Source: Sandaracinaceae bacterium
GTDB lineage: Bacteria; Myxococcota_A; Polyangia; Polyangiales; Sandaracinaceae
Assembly: GCA_019637095.1 (NCBI GenBank)
Contig: JAHBWG010000065.1
Location: 1-54,421, forward strand
Direction: 5' to 3'
DNA length: 54,421 bases
The notes under the pieces are model-generated. The model was not told the DNA's origin and did not search any database. It worked only from the letters and a program-made list of their open reading frames with translations. Below, piece after piece: positions 16,034-26,580 of this stretch. Made by a program: the position numbers and the translations under genes. Position 1 is the first letter of the stretch, and each line of letters starts with the position of its first letter.

Positions 16034-18208
16034 ATGCCCGCACCGCACGCCGACCTCGCGACCCTGCGCCGCGTCGAGCTCTTCGCCTGCTTCGACGACG
16101 ACGAGCTCACCCGGCTCGGCGACGCGCTCCAGCCGCGCCACGTCCCCGCCGGTGAGGTGATCGTCCGCGAGGGAGACCGCGACCGCGGCCTCTACGCGAT
16201 CGTCGAGGGGAGCGTGCGCGTCATGCACGACGACCTGCACCTCGGCACGCTCGGGGTCGGCGAGCACTTCGGCGAGCTCGCGCTGATCACCGGCTCGACG
16301 CGCACCGCGAGCGTCATCGCCGACCGCGCGTCGCGCCTGCTCTCGCTCGAGGCCGACGCGTTCGAGGCGTTCGCCGAGGGCCACCCGCGCATCGCGATCC
16401 GGCTCCTGCGCGAGGTGGTCGCGAGCTCCTCGGCGCACCTCAGCCGCATGAACGAGACGCTCGGCGGGCTGCTGCGCGAGCGCGGGCTCCCGCGCCGCGT
16501 CGACGTCCAGGTCCGGCTCGACGGCGAGGTGCGCACCGTCCACAACGGCACGCTCGCCCGCGCGCTCCTGCCCGAGGCGATCGATGGAACGCCGGTCGTC
16601 GCCGCGCTCGTGAACGGACGGCCCCGCCCCCTCGACGCACCCCTCAACGGCAACGCGACGCTGGCGCCGCTGACGACCGCGCATTGGGAAGGCCAGCGCA
16701 TCTACCGGCACAGCCTGGGCCTCGCCCTGCTCGAGGCGGCGCGCGAGCTCGGCGTCCGCGTGCGGCTCGGCCCCTCGCTCGGCTTCGCGCAGCGCGTGCT
16801 GCTCGTCGAGCCGACCGATCGCGCCGAGCTCGCGGACGCGCTCGAGCAGGCGATGCGCGCGCTGATCGCCCGGGACGCGCCCCTCGTGCGCGAGCGCGTC
16901 GGCGTGGCCGAGGCGATCGACTACTTCGCGCGGGTCGGCTGGGCGAGCGCGGCGCGCCTCGCGGACACCACGCGCGACGCCGCCATCACGCTCGCGTCGT
17001 ACGGCGAGCTGTTCGTCCCGGAGCACGGGCCCTTCCTGCCGAGCACCGGGCGCCTCTCGCACTTCGGGCTCGTCGAGGACGAGGCGGATCTGCTCCTCGT
17101 CTTCACCGTGCCCGGGCACGAGCGCGCCGGGCCGCCCGAGGTCGTCGCGCGCGACCGCGCGGCGCGGATCTCCGGCCTGCCGCCCGCGAGCCTCGCCCTC
17201 GTCGCGCGCGACGTCTCGCGCCGCGCCGTGCGCATGACCGAGCAGCAAGAGCGCTGGCTCGACACGCTCGGCGTGAGCTGCGTCGGCGACTTCAACCGGC
17301 GCTCGATCGACGGCGCGGTCGGCGAGCTCGTCCACGTCGCGGAGGGCTTCCACGAGAAGAGCCTCGGGCGCATCGCCGACGCGCTCGCCGCGAACGCGGA
17401 CCACGTCCGCATCGTGTGCATCGCCGGCCCCTCGTCCTCCGGCAAGACGACGTTCATCCGCCGGCTGCGCGTGCAGCTCCAGGTCAACGGCATCAACCCG
17501 AAGGGGCTCGGGCTCGACGACTACTACGTCGACCGCGACGCGACGCCGCGCGACGCCGACGGCGACTTCGACTTCGAGAGCCTCGAGGCGCTGCGCCTCG
17601 ATCTGTTGGTCGATCACCTCGGCCGCCTCGCGCGCGGCGAGCCGGTGCGCACCGCGCACTTCGACTTCAAGGCCGGGCGGAGCCACGCGGAGGGCGGCCC
17701 CGTGATCCGGCTCGAGGAGCACGATCTGTTGATGCTCGAGGGCATCCACGGCCTCAACCCGCGCCTCTACGAGCACCTGCCCGCGGACAAGATCTTCCGC
17801 ATCTTCGTCTGCCCGCTCGTGCAGCTCCCGTTCGACGATCTGACGCGCATGCACGCGAGCGATCTGCGCCTCTTGCGCCGCATCGTGCGCGATCGTCACG
17901 GCCGCTCGCAGGACGCCGCCGAGACGATCCGCCGCTGGCCCAAGGTCCGCGCCGGCGAGCGCACGCACATCTTCCCCTACCAGCACCACGCCGACGAGGT
18001 CTTCGACACCTCGCTCGTGTACGAGGTGTCGGTGCTGAAGGTCTTCGCCGAGCGCTACCTGCTCGAGGTCCCGCGGCACCACGACGCCCAGGCGACCGCC
18101 GAGCGCCTGCTCGCGCTGCTCGATCGCTGGATCACCATCTACCCGGACCACGTCCCGCCGACCTCCATCCTCCGCGAGTTCATCGGCGGCAGCGGCTTCA
18201 CGTACTGA
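16034..18208 (+). CDS. Fusion of cNMP-binding domain, TGS/tRNA-synthetase-type editing domain and uridine-kinase-like domain
   Basis: A 724-residue multidomain protein. Residues about 8-125 are a cyclic-nucleotide-binding domain (LFACFDDDELTRLGDAL, GEVIVREGDRDRGLYAIVEG, GEHFGELALITGSTRTASV). A TGS-like region follows (about 150-215), then a threonyl-tRNA-synthetase second-additional-domain-like segment with EGQRIYRHSLGLALLEAA. The C-terminal third is a phosphoribulokinase/uridine-kinase-type P-loop kinase with Walker A GPSSSGKT (465-472), LDDYYVDRDATPRD and LMLEGIHGLNP. TGS-kinase fusions are known as a branch of nucleoside kinases. The added N-terminal cNMP sensor suggests control by a cyclic nucleotide or a related ligand. 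No DNA-binding domain is present. The substrate is unknown. ATG 16034 begins directly before the cNMP domain. Confidence 0.88.
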   Translation: MPAPHADLATLRRVELFACFDDDELTRLGDALQPRHVPAGEVIVREGDRDRGLYAIVEGSVRVMHDDLHLGTLGVGEHFGELALITGSTRTASVIADRASRLLSLEADAFEAFAEGHPRIAIRLLREVVASSSAHLSRMNETLGGLLRERGLPRRVDVQVRLDGEVRTVHNGTLARALLPEAIDGTPVVAALVNGRPRPLDAPLNGNATLAPLTTAHWEGQRIYRHSLGLALLEAARELGVRVRLGPSLGFAQRVLLVEPTDRAELADALEQAMRALIARDAPLVRERVGVAEAIDYFARVGWASAARLADTTRDAAITLASYGELFVPEHGPFLPSTGRLSHFGLVEDEADLLLVFTVPGHERAGPPEVVARDRAARISGLPPASLALVARDVSRRAVRMTEQQERWLDTLGVSCVGDFNRRSIDGAVGELVHVAEGFHEKSLGRIADALAANADHVRIVCIAGPSSSGKTTFIRRLRVQLQVNGINPKGLGLDDYYVDRDATPRDADGDFDFESLEALRLDLLVDHLGRLARGEPVRTAHFDFKAGRSHAEGGPVIRLEEHDLLMLEGIHGLNPRLYEHLPADKIFRIFVCPLVQLPFDDLTRMHASDLRLLRRIVRDRHGRSQDAAETIRRWPKVRAGERTHIFPYQHHADEVFDTSLVYEVSVLKVFAERYLLEVPRHHDAQATAERLLALLDRWITIYPDHVPPTSILREFIGGSGFTY

Positions 18209-18213
18209 GCTGC

Positions 18214-18300
18214 GGGGACGATCCTCGTCATCTCGTCTTTCTCCGCTCACCGCAAAGCGCGCGACCCGAACGGAATGACGAGATGACGAGGATCGTCCCC
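18214..18300. repeat. Perfect 24-bp inverted repeat, 87-bp palindromic element
   Basis: The left arm (18214-18237) and right arm (18277-18300) are perfect reverse complements over 24 bases; the 39-base loop contains a second, imperfect complementary stretch. It starts 6 bases after the cNMP/kinase stop. With arms this long and no T-run it resembles a small palindromic mobile element or REP-like sequence more than a simple terminator. In RNA it would still form a very stable hairpin that could protect or end the kinase mRNA. No target-site duplication is obvious. Confidence 0.75.
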
Positions 18301-18359
18301 TGGATCCAGTCGGGGAGCTGTAAGCGACGGTAGGCGTCGTCGGCGCGGCGCGCGTGCTC

Positions 18360-18365
18360 TACCCT
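18360..18365 (+). promoter_or_regulatory. -10 element for the VWA lipoprotein gene
   Basis: TACCCT ends exactly 6 bases before GTG 18372, the same spacing as at several other genes in this window. It supports GTG 18372 over GTG 18354 as the start. No clear -35 is seen. Confidence 0.45.
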
Positions 18366-18371
18366 CGGCGG

Positions 18372-19493
18372 GTGCGCGCCGTCCTCGTCTCGTGGTTGCT
18401 CGCCGGGTGCGCGGTGTCGGGCGGCGGTGGGGCCGACGCGAGCGGTCCGGGCGCCGACGCGGGCACGACACGCACGGACGCGGCGCGCGAGCTGCTCGAC
18501 GCCGAGGCGCCGACCTGTGAGACGACCACCGCGCGCGCCGAGCCGCTCCCGGCGACGCTGCTGGTCAACCTCGACACGAGCGGGTCGATGAACTGCCTCG
18601 CGTCCGCCGCGTCGTGCGCGGTCGGCGACCCGACGCCCGCGCCCGACGACTCGCGCTACGACGTCCTGCGCATCGAGCTCGTGCGCGCGCTCGGGCTGCT
18701 CCCGGACACGACGCGCGTCGGCGTCATGCACTACCCGGACACGTTCAGCTGCTCGCGCGACGGGCTCCTCGTCGGCATCGCGCCGCTCGCGTCGAGCCGC
18801 GTCGCGATCGAGGCCGCGCTGCTCGGCGTCGCGCCGGAGGGCATCACGCCCACGCGCGACGCGGTCGACAACGCGCTGCGCCGGCTGCGGGCCGAGGACG
18901 ACGCCCGCCCGCGCTATCAGATCCTCGCGACCGACGGCGCGGCGACGGTGTGCCTGGGCTGCGACGCGGCGTGCTCGTTCGACGCGCTCGATCGCGACAA
19001 CGAGGCGCTCGTCGCGGACGTCGAGCGCGCGGCCACCGCCGACGACATCCGCACCTTCGTGATCGGGGTGCCGGGCTCGGCGAGCTACCGCCCGATCCTC
19101 TCCCGCATGGCGAGCGTCGCCGGCACCGCGCGCGCCGGCTGCGCGGTCGGCGGGCCCGCCTTCTGCCACTACGACCTGACCGATCCCGCGCTCGACTTCG
19201 GGGGCGCGCTGCGCGCCGCCCTCGGCGCGATCGGAGAGGCGGTGCTCTCGTGCGAGTACGCGATCCCGCCCAACCCGGACGGCGCGTTCGATCCGACGAA
19301 GGTCAACGTGCGGCACACGAACGACGAGGGCGAGGTCGAGCGGATCGGGCGCGACCCCAGCCGCCGCGACGGGTGGGACTACTCGGACGACCTGTCCCGC
19401 ATCGAGCTCCACGGGGCCGCGTGCGAGCGCGTGCGCGCGACCACGCGCGGGCAGCTCGAGGTGCTGTTCGGCTGCCCGACCGAGCTGATCTGA
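18372..19493 (+). CDS. VWA-domain lipoprotein
   Basis: A 373-residue protein with a very short lipoprotein signal (MRAVLVSWLLAGC), then an Ala/Gly/Asp-rich linker. The von Willebrand A domain has an intact MIDAS start, NLDTSGSMN (D-x-S-x-S), followed by a Cys-containing insertion, DTTRVGVMHYPD, GITPTRDAVDNALRRL, and a later strand YQILATDGAAT. Many cysteines suggest disulfides outside the cytoplasm. It is probably anchored to a membrane and binds a protein or metal; the partner is unknown. With the alternative GTG 18354 the signal peptide would be 19 residues, also plausible. It stands between the 87-bp palindrome and the convergent HupE-like gene. Confidence 0.83.
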   Translation: MRAVLVSWLLAGCAVSGGGGADASGPGADAGTTRTDAARELLDAEAPTCETTTARAEPLPATLLVNLDTSGSMNCLASAASCAVGDPTPAPDDSRYDVLRIELVRALGLLPDTTRVGVMHYPDTFSCSRDGLLVGIAPLASSRVAIEAALLGVAPEGITPTRDAVDNALRRLRAEDDARPRYQILATDGAATVCLGCDAACSFDALDRDNEALVADVERAATADDIRTFVIGVPGSASYRPILSRMASVAGTARAGCAVGGPAFCHYDLTDPALDFGGALRAALGAIGEAVLSCEYAIPPNPDGAFDPTKVNVRHTNDEGEVERIGRDPSRRDGWDYSDDLSRIELHGAACERVRATTRGQLEVLFGCPTELI

Positions 19494-19513
19494 TCGGGTC
19501 GATCGGCGCCGCG

Positions 19514-20670
19514 TCAGAGATCGAACGCGCGCTCGACGAGCCACCACGAGGCGATGAGCGCGATGAGGGCGGAGCCGCCGCGGATGACGGCGCTCCGATA
19601 CCAGCGCGCCTCGCCCGCGAGGGCGAGCAAGGGGACGACGAGGAGCACGATCGCGAGCTGACCGAGCTCGATGCCGACGTTGAACGCGAGCAGGGCGACC
19701 ACGCGCTGGCCCGCCGGCAAGAGGAGCTCGCGCAGGACGCTCGAGAAGCCGAAGCCGTGGACGAGGCCGAACGCCGCCGCGACCCAGCGCAGCCCGACGC
19801 GCGCCTCGAGGCGGACGAGGTTCCACCCGGCGACCGCGACGATGGAGGCGGCGATCGCGCTCTCGACGAGGCGCGAGGGCAGCGCGACGACGTCGAGCGC
19901 GGCGGCGATGAGCGTGACCGAGTGACCGACGGTGAACGCGGTGACGAGCAGCGCGACGTCGACGATGGCCTTCTTCTTCCCGTCGCGCGCGGCGAGCTCC
20001 CCGGCGACCAACAGCAGCGAGAGCAGGAACAGGACGTGGTCGTAGCCGGTGAAGAGGTGGATCGCGCCCTCGAGCAGGAAGGTGAGGAGCGTCTCGCCGA
20101 GCGAGGGCGCCGCGCCGACCGGCGCCTCCTGGCGACCGACGCGCAGGACGGTGACCGCGCCGCCGGCGCGGACGATCGCCTCGTGCTGGCGATCGGTCGG
20201 GAACACGGCCTCGTCGCGGAAGACCGCGCTCGCGCGCGGCTCGGGGCACGCGAACGCGAGCTCGACGCGCACCGCGCGCGCGAACCGCAGGCTCTCGACG
20301 GCGACCGCGCCGACCTCCCCGGGCGTGACGGCGCACGCGCCGCCGTCCGTGCGCATCGAGAAGACGCCGGCCGCCCACGCGCGGACCTCGTCGGCGCGCG
20401 CGAGGAGGGCGTCGAGGTCCGGGTGCTCGGGGTCGGCGACGTCGAGCTCGTAGGCGACGTCGATCGGGTCGAGGTCGACCCGGACGGTGGCGCCGCCGTC
20501 GGTCGGCTCGACCCACACGAGCTTGGTGCTGCCGAGGTGCGCAGCGGCGGGCGCGGCGAGGCCGAGCGCGAGCAGCGCGAGCAGCGCGAGCCCACGGCGC
20601 GACGGCTCCGTCGCCGAGTCGGTCGCGCGCCCGGGGAGCCCGGGCGCGTGCAGCCGGCGCGCGCGGCGGC

Positions 20671-20674
<4 letters not shown>
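19514..20674 (-). CDS. HupE/UreJ-like membrane protein
   Basis: A 386-residue protein with an N-terminal hydrophobic segment ([18 protein letters not shown]), a periplasmic beta-type domain of about 150 residues, and a C-terminal half with about six membrane helices. The HupE/UreJ family motifs are visible: [34 protein letters not shown] and [17 protein letters not shown]. Members are metal (nickel/cobalt) permeases or related proteins of unknown substrate; no hydrogenase or urease is near. The ATG overlaps the stop of the fused trpBA gene (ATGA), so it is probably the last gene of the che-trp run. It is convergent with the VWA gene, 20 bases away. Confidence 0.82.
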
Positions 20675-22737
<2,063 letters not shown>

Positions 22738-22747
22738 GCGCGGGGGC

Positions 22748-23350
22748 TTAGCCCGCGGCGCGCGCGTTGGCTACGAAGCGCGCCACCGCGGCGAGGTCCT
22801 TGTCGCCCGGGGCGCGCTCGACGCCGCTCGCGACGTCGACGCCGAACGGGCGAACGCGCGCGACTGCCTCGGCGACGTTGTCCGGGGTGAGGCCGCCCGC
22901 GAGCCAGAGCTTCCTCGTGCGCGCGAGCGCGGCCGCCGCGTCCCAGTCGCACGGGACACCGGTCCCGCCCGGCAGCTCCCCGATGCGCGCGTCCGCGAGC
23001 AGCTCGTCGCCCGGGTAGCCCTCGGGCGTCGCGCCGCCGTCGAGGTGCACCGCCTTGTACGCCTCCGGCAGCCACCGCGCGACCTCGTCGGGCGGCTCGC
23101 TCCCGTGGAGCTGGATCCAGCGCACGCCGAGCGCGCGGATCGCCTCGATGCGCGCGGCGCCGGCGTCGACCACGACCGCGACCACGCGCACGCGCGCGCC
23201 GAGGGCTGCGGCGATCGCGGCCGCCGTCGCGTCGTCGCAACGACGGGGCGAGCGCGGCCAGAAGTTGAGCCCGATCGCGTCGGCGCCCGCGTCGGCGCAT
23301 GCGCGCGCCTGCGCGAGCGACGTGAGCCCGCAGACCTTGACGCGGATCAC
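22748..23350 (-). CDS. trpF: Phosphoribosylanthranilate isomerase
   Basis: A 200-residue single-domain TIM barrel of normal length. The family signatures are clear: VKVCGLTS with the catalytic cysteine, [41 protein letters not shown] and [16 protein letters not shown]. It isomerises phosphoribosyl-anthranilate for tryptophan synthesis. The GTG start overlaps the stop of the response regulator gene upstream (GTGA), so its expression is coupled to the chemosensory genes. It precedes trpBA by 10 bases. Confidence 0.95.
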   Translation of the reverse strand: MIRVKVCGLTSLAQARACADAGADAIGLNFWPRSPRRCDDATAAAIAAALGARVRVVAVVVDAGAARIEAIRALGVRWIQLHGSEPPDEVARWLPEAYKAVHLDGGATPEGYPGDELLADARIGELPGGTGVPCDWDAAAALARTRKLWLAGGLTPDNVAEAVARVRPFGVDVASGVERAPGDKDLAAVARFVANARAAG

Positions 23351-23721
23351 AGGTTCAGGAGCTCTTGGACCTTGGCGATCACCTGCGGCGCCTGGATCGG
23401 CTTGGTGATGTACGCGTTCGCGCCGAGCGCCATCGCGCGCTGCCGGTCCTCGGTCGAGCCCTCGGTGGTGATGATGATGATCGGCACCGACTTGTGCGCC
23501 TCGTCCGAGCGGATGCGCTTGACGAGCTTGAGGCCGTCCATGATCGGCATGTTGATGTCGGTCACGATGAGGTCGAACTTCGCGCCCGCGAGCTTGCGCA
23601 GCGCGTCGACGCCGTCCTCGGCCTCGGTGACCGCGATGCGCTTGATCCGCGCCAGCGCGAAGACCAAGAGCTGCCGCATCATCGGAGAGTCCTCCACGAC
23701 GAGACAGGAATAGTCAGCCAT
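23347..23721 (-). CDS. CheY-like single-domain response regulator
   Basis: A 124-residue receiver domain alone. The acidic pair is in CLVVEDS, the phospho-acceptor is D55 (LIVTDINMP), and the conserved Thr and Lys lie in IIITTEGS and AYITKPI. It has no output domain, so it probably diffuses to a target like CheY. Its stop overlaps the trpF start (GTGA), and it begins 25 bases after the GAF protein. It is the second CheY-like protein of the cluster, the other being encoded at 31719-32102. Confidence 0.93.
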   Translation of the reverse strand: MADYSCLVVEDSPMMRQLLVFALARIKRIAVTEAEDGVDALRKLAGAKFDLIVTDINMPIMDGLKLVKRIRSDEAHKSVPIIIITTEGSTEDRQRAMALGANAYITKPIQAPQVIAKVQELLNL

Positions 23722-23745
23722 GACGCGCGCTCGCTCCGTTCGGGG

Positions 23746-24600
23746 TCAAGTGAGGGTGAGTCGATCGACGAGACCGGCGAGCGCTTCGTGCACGCCCGCC
23801 TCCCGCGAGTACAGGTTCGCCGCGATCAACGCCGTCGCGGCCTGGGATCCGAGCAGATGGAAGAGCTCGCGGTCCACCTCCGCCCAGCTCGACTTCTGCT
23901 CGAAGACGCTGGCGATCGCGATCGCGCCGACGGAGACGTCGCGCGCCATCAGCGGGATCGCCGCCACCGGCGCCTCGAGCGAGCCGGCCGGCTGCGGCGT
24001 CTCCGCGATGCGCGGGAGCCCCGTCAGGAGCACCTCGCCGAGGACCCCCTCGGCGGGGTGCAGCGACGGGAGCGCGGCGAGCTCCACGCCGTCCGCGCCG
24101 AGCGGGATCAGCCGCTCGCCCGCGCGCAGGTAGATCGCGAAGACCTCCGCGCCGACGAGCTGCTGCAAGAGCTCGCAGAGGTGCCTCATCACGCCGCGCA
24201 CCGACAACGTCGAGTGCAGGTGCGAGCTCGCGATGTAGAGGTTCGCGAGGTCGTGCAGCTCCTGCTCGACCTGGAAGTGCTTGTCCTGCGTCTCGCGCGA
24301 GCTCTCCTCGAGCCGGCTCGAGCGATCGAGCAGCTCGCGGCGCTCGCGCTCGAGCGTCTCGACCTTGCGCAACAGATCGCGGATCGCGTCGTCGCTCGCG
24401 ATCTGCGCGCGCAAGAGGCCGTTCTCCTCCTCGAGCGCGGCGAGCCGCGCGCGCAGGCGCTCGTTCTCTTCGATCAGCCCCTCGGTCAGCTCGACCCCGC
24501 GACGGATGAACTGGCGCACGAACGACTCACGCTCGCGGGTGAGGTCCACCGGCTTCTCGCTCTCGCGCACCCCATCGCGCTCGCCGCCTTCGTCGCTCAT
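23746..24600 (-). CDS. Coiled-coil GAF-domain protein
   Basis: A 284-residue soluble protein. Residues about 40-115 form a long coiled coil (ENERLRARLAALEEENGLL, then LRKVETLERERRELLDRSS), and about 120-270 a GAF domain (LANLYIASSHLHSTLSVRGV, AIYLRAGERLIPLG, VAAIPLMARDVSVGAIAIA). There is no output domain. The chemosensory run around it encodes no chemoreceptor, so a coiled coil joined to a small-molecule sensor domain is a candidate input. It lacks the hairpin signature that chemoreceptors use to bind CheW and CheA, so that role is speculative. A TATCAT box upstream (24618-24623) may allow separate transcription. Confidence 0.82.
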   Translation of the reverse strand: MSDEGGERDGVRESEKPVDLTRERESFVRQFIRRGVELTEGLIEENERLRARLAALEEENGLLRAQIASDDAIRDLLRKVETLERERRELLDRSSRLEESSRETQDKHFQVEQELHDLANLYIASSHLHSTLSVRGVMRHLCELLQQLVGAEVFAIYLRAGERLIPLGADGVELAALPSLHPAEGVLGEVLLTGLPRIAETPQPAGSLEAPVAAIPLMARDVSVGAIAIASVFEQKSSWAEVDRELFHLLGSQAATALIAANLYSREAGVHEALAGLVDRLTLT

Positions 24601-24617
24601 TGGCCGCCCGAGGCGCG

Positions 24618-24623
24618 ATGATA
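24618..24623 (-). promoter_or_regulatory. Possible internal promoter (-10) before the GAF gene
   Basis: TATCAT matches TATAAT at five of six positions. It sits in an unusually A-rich stretch in the only sizeable gap (24601-24645) of the che-trp run. No convincing -35 is seen 17 bases upstream. If active, it would let the GAF, cheY, trpF and trpBA genes be transcribed without the cheA part. Confidence 0.35.
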
Positions 24624-24645
24624 CACAAAACCCACCGGGCTCGGC

Positions 24646-25710
24646 CTAGCGTTCACCGAGCGCGACGATCCGCTCGCCGAGCAACCGCAAGGGGAGCGCG
24701 AGGTCCACGTGCCCGGTCTGGAGCGCCTTCTGGGGCATCCCGTCGAGGAGCGCGTCCTCGGGCTCCTGCGCGAGGAGCGCGCCCCCCGCGGCCTTGACGG
24801 CGGCGACGCCCGCGGCGCCGTCGTCGCCCATCCCCGTGAGCACGACGCCGAGCACCCGCGCGCCCGCCGCCGCGGCGGCCGACGCGAGCGCGCGGTCGCC
24901 GGAAGGGACGTAGCGATCGTCGGGCCCGGGCGGCGCCACCCGGACGGCGAAGCCATCGGCGACCGCGACCACGTCGACGCACAGGCCGCCCGGGCAGACG
25001 AGCGCGCGTCCCGCCCGCAGCCGGTCGCCATCGACCGCCTCGCTCACGCGCAGGCCCCCGAGCCGATCGAGGCGCTCCGCGAACGTGCGCGTGAAGCGCG
25101 CGGGCATGTGCTGCACGACGAGCACCGAGAACGCCATGTCCGATCGGAAGGTGGAGAAGAGATCCACGAGCGCCGACGGCCCACCCGTCGAGGCGACGAT
25201 CACGACGAGCCGCGTGGGCGCGTCCTTGCGGGGGAGCGGCCGCGAGTCGTCCTTGGGGACGGTGCGCAGCATCGTCGAGACCGTGCGCCGCGCGCCCTCG
25301 TCGCGGATGGACGGCCGCAAGCGCTGAACCATCTCGACCTTCGCGATCAGCTCGTCGCGGATCTCGTTGAGGCGCTCGCCCGGCGCGGCGCTGGGCTTGG
25401 CGACGAAGTCGAGCGCGCCGAGCTCGAGCGCGCGGAAGACGTCTTGCTTGGCCGCGTGGCTCGACACGACGATCACGGGCACGGGCTTCTTCGCCATCAC
25501 GAAGCGCAGGAAGCTGAAGCCGTCCATCCGCGGCATCTCGAGGTCCAGCGTGACGAGGTCGGGCGAGAGCGCGCCGACCAGGCGCAGCGCCTCCTCGCCG
25601 TCGGCGGCCTTGCCGACCACCGTGACCCCCTCGATCGTCGAGAGGATCTCCGCGATGCGCTTGCGGTTGAACGCCGAGTCGTCGACGACGAGGACGCGCA
25701 GCTCCCTCAT
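24646..25710 (-). CDS. cheB: Chemoreceptor-type protein-glutamate methylesterase/deamidase CheB
   Basis: A 354-residue protein with an N-terminal receiver domain (D56 in TLDLEMPRMDG) and a C-terminal methylesterase domain. The catalytic triad is S174 (VASTGGPS), H201 (VVQHMPARF) and D297 (LTGMGDDGAAG). In classical systems CheB removes methyl groups from receptors after phosphorylation by CheA. The ATG overlaps the cheR stop (ATGA). Length and domain order are normal. Confidence 0.96.
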   Translation of the reverse strand: MRELRVLVVDDSAFNRKRIAEILSTIEGVTVVGKAADGEEALRLVGALSPDLVTLDLEMPRMDGFSFLRFVMAKKPVPVIVVSSHAAKQDVFRALELGALDFVAKPSAAPGERLNEIRDELIAKVEMVQRLRPSIRDEGARRTVSTMLRTVPKDDSRPLPRKDAPTRLVVIVASTGGPSALVDLFSTFRSDMAFSVLVVQHMPARFTRTFAERLDRLGGLRVSEAVDGDRLRAGRALVCPGGLCVDVVAVADGFAVRVAPPGPDDRYVPSGDRALASAAAAAGARVLGVVLTGMGDDGAAGVAAVKAAGGALLAQEPEDALLDGMPQKALQTGHVDLALPLRLLGERIVALGER

Positions 25711-26576
25711 CGCGCGCCCTCGGTGCCGAGCGGGCGGCGGTAGACCATGTCCGTCGCGAGGTGCACGAGCTCGAACGCCGTCGTGGCGTTCAGCAGGGAC
25801 TCGCTGTGGCCGAGCAGGAGGTAGCCGCCCGGCGCGAGCCGCTCGTAGAACGTGTCGATCACCTGCCGCCTCGCCGCGTCGTCGAAGTAGATCAGCACGT
25901 TGCGGCAGAAGACCACGTTCGCGCGGCCGATCAACGCGCTCTTGTCGCGATCGAGGAGGTTGAAGTGACCGAAGTGGCACATCGCGCGGACGTGCGGGAC
26001 GACCTCGAGGCCACCTGGGACGCGCTCGAAGTGGCGCGCGTGCACGGCGGGCATCGCGCGAAACGACGACGGCCCGTAGACGGCGCGGCGCGCGGTGGCG
26101 AGCACGCGCCGCGAGATGTCGTTGCCGAACACGCGCACGTCCCAGCCCTCGAAGAGCCCCGACTCCGCGACCAGGATGGCGATCGTGTACGCCTCCTCGC
26201 CCGTCGAGCAGCCGGCGCTCCAGATCGTCAGGTGCCGGCGGCCCTCCGCGGCGAGCCGCGCGTGGAGCGCCGGGAGGATCTCCGCCGAGAACGCGCGCAG
26301 CTGGTACTCCTCGCGGAAGAAGTACGTCTCGTTGGTGACGAGCGCGTCGACCGCCGCCTCGAGCTCCGCGCGCGCGGCGGGGTGGTAGAGCAGGTGGTGG
26401 TAGTACTGCGTGAAGTCCGAGAGCCCGAGCTCGCGCACTCGCTCGCGCAGCCGCCGCTCGAACAGGAAGGTCGTGTCCGGCCCGAGCTCCATGCCGCAGA
26501 AGCGGTTGATGAGCTCGCGCAACAGCCGGTACTCGTCCGGCTGGAGCCTGGGCCCCGCGTCGAAGAGCACGGACAC
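25707..26576 (-). CDS. cheR: Chemoreceptor methyltransferase CheR
   Basis: A 289-residue CheR. The N-terminal helical domain is followed by the SAM-binding domain, with TNETYFFRE, the glycine motif WSAGCSTGEEAYT, VFGNDISRRVLATA, FCRNVLIYFDD and PGGYLLLGHSES. It methylates receptor glutamates using S-adenosylmethionine. It starts at a GTG four bases downstream of the HEAT-protein stop. CheR and CheB without a receptor gene imply that the target receptor is encoded elsewhere. Confidence 0.96.
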   Translation of the reverse strand: MSVLFDAGPRLQPDEYRLLRELINRFCGMELGPDTTFLFERRLRERVRELGLSDFTQYYHHLLYHPAARAELEAAVDALVTNETYFFREEYQLRAFSAEILPALHARLAAEGRRHLTIWSAGCSTGEEAYTIAILVAESGLFEGWDVRVFGNDISRRVLATARRAVYGPSSFRAMPAVHARHFERVPGGLEVVPHVRAMCHFGHFNLLDRDKSALIGRANVVFCRNVLIYFDDAARRQVIDTFYERLAPGGYLLLGHSESLLNATTAFELVHLATDMVYRRPLGTEGAR

Positions 26577-26580
26577 GCGC

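Noticed and set aside
15959-18250. A 763-residue minus-strand frame opposite the cNMP/kinase gene
   Set aside because: No domain; composition typical of antisense shadows; the plus-strand protein has clear motifs throughout.
18214-18300. Intrinsic terminator call for the long palindrome
   Set aside because: Arms are 24 bp, the loop is 39 bases and no T-run follows, so it is listed as a repeat element rather than a terminator.
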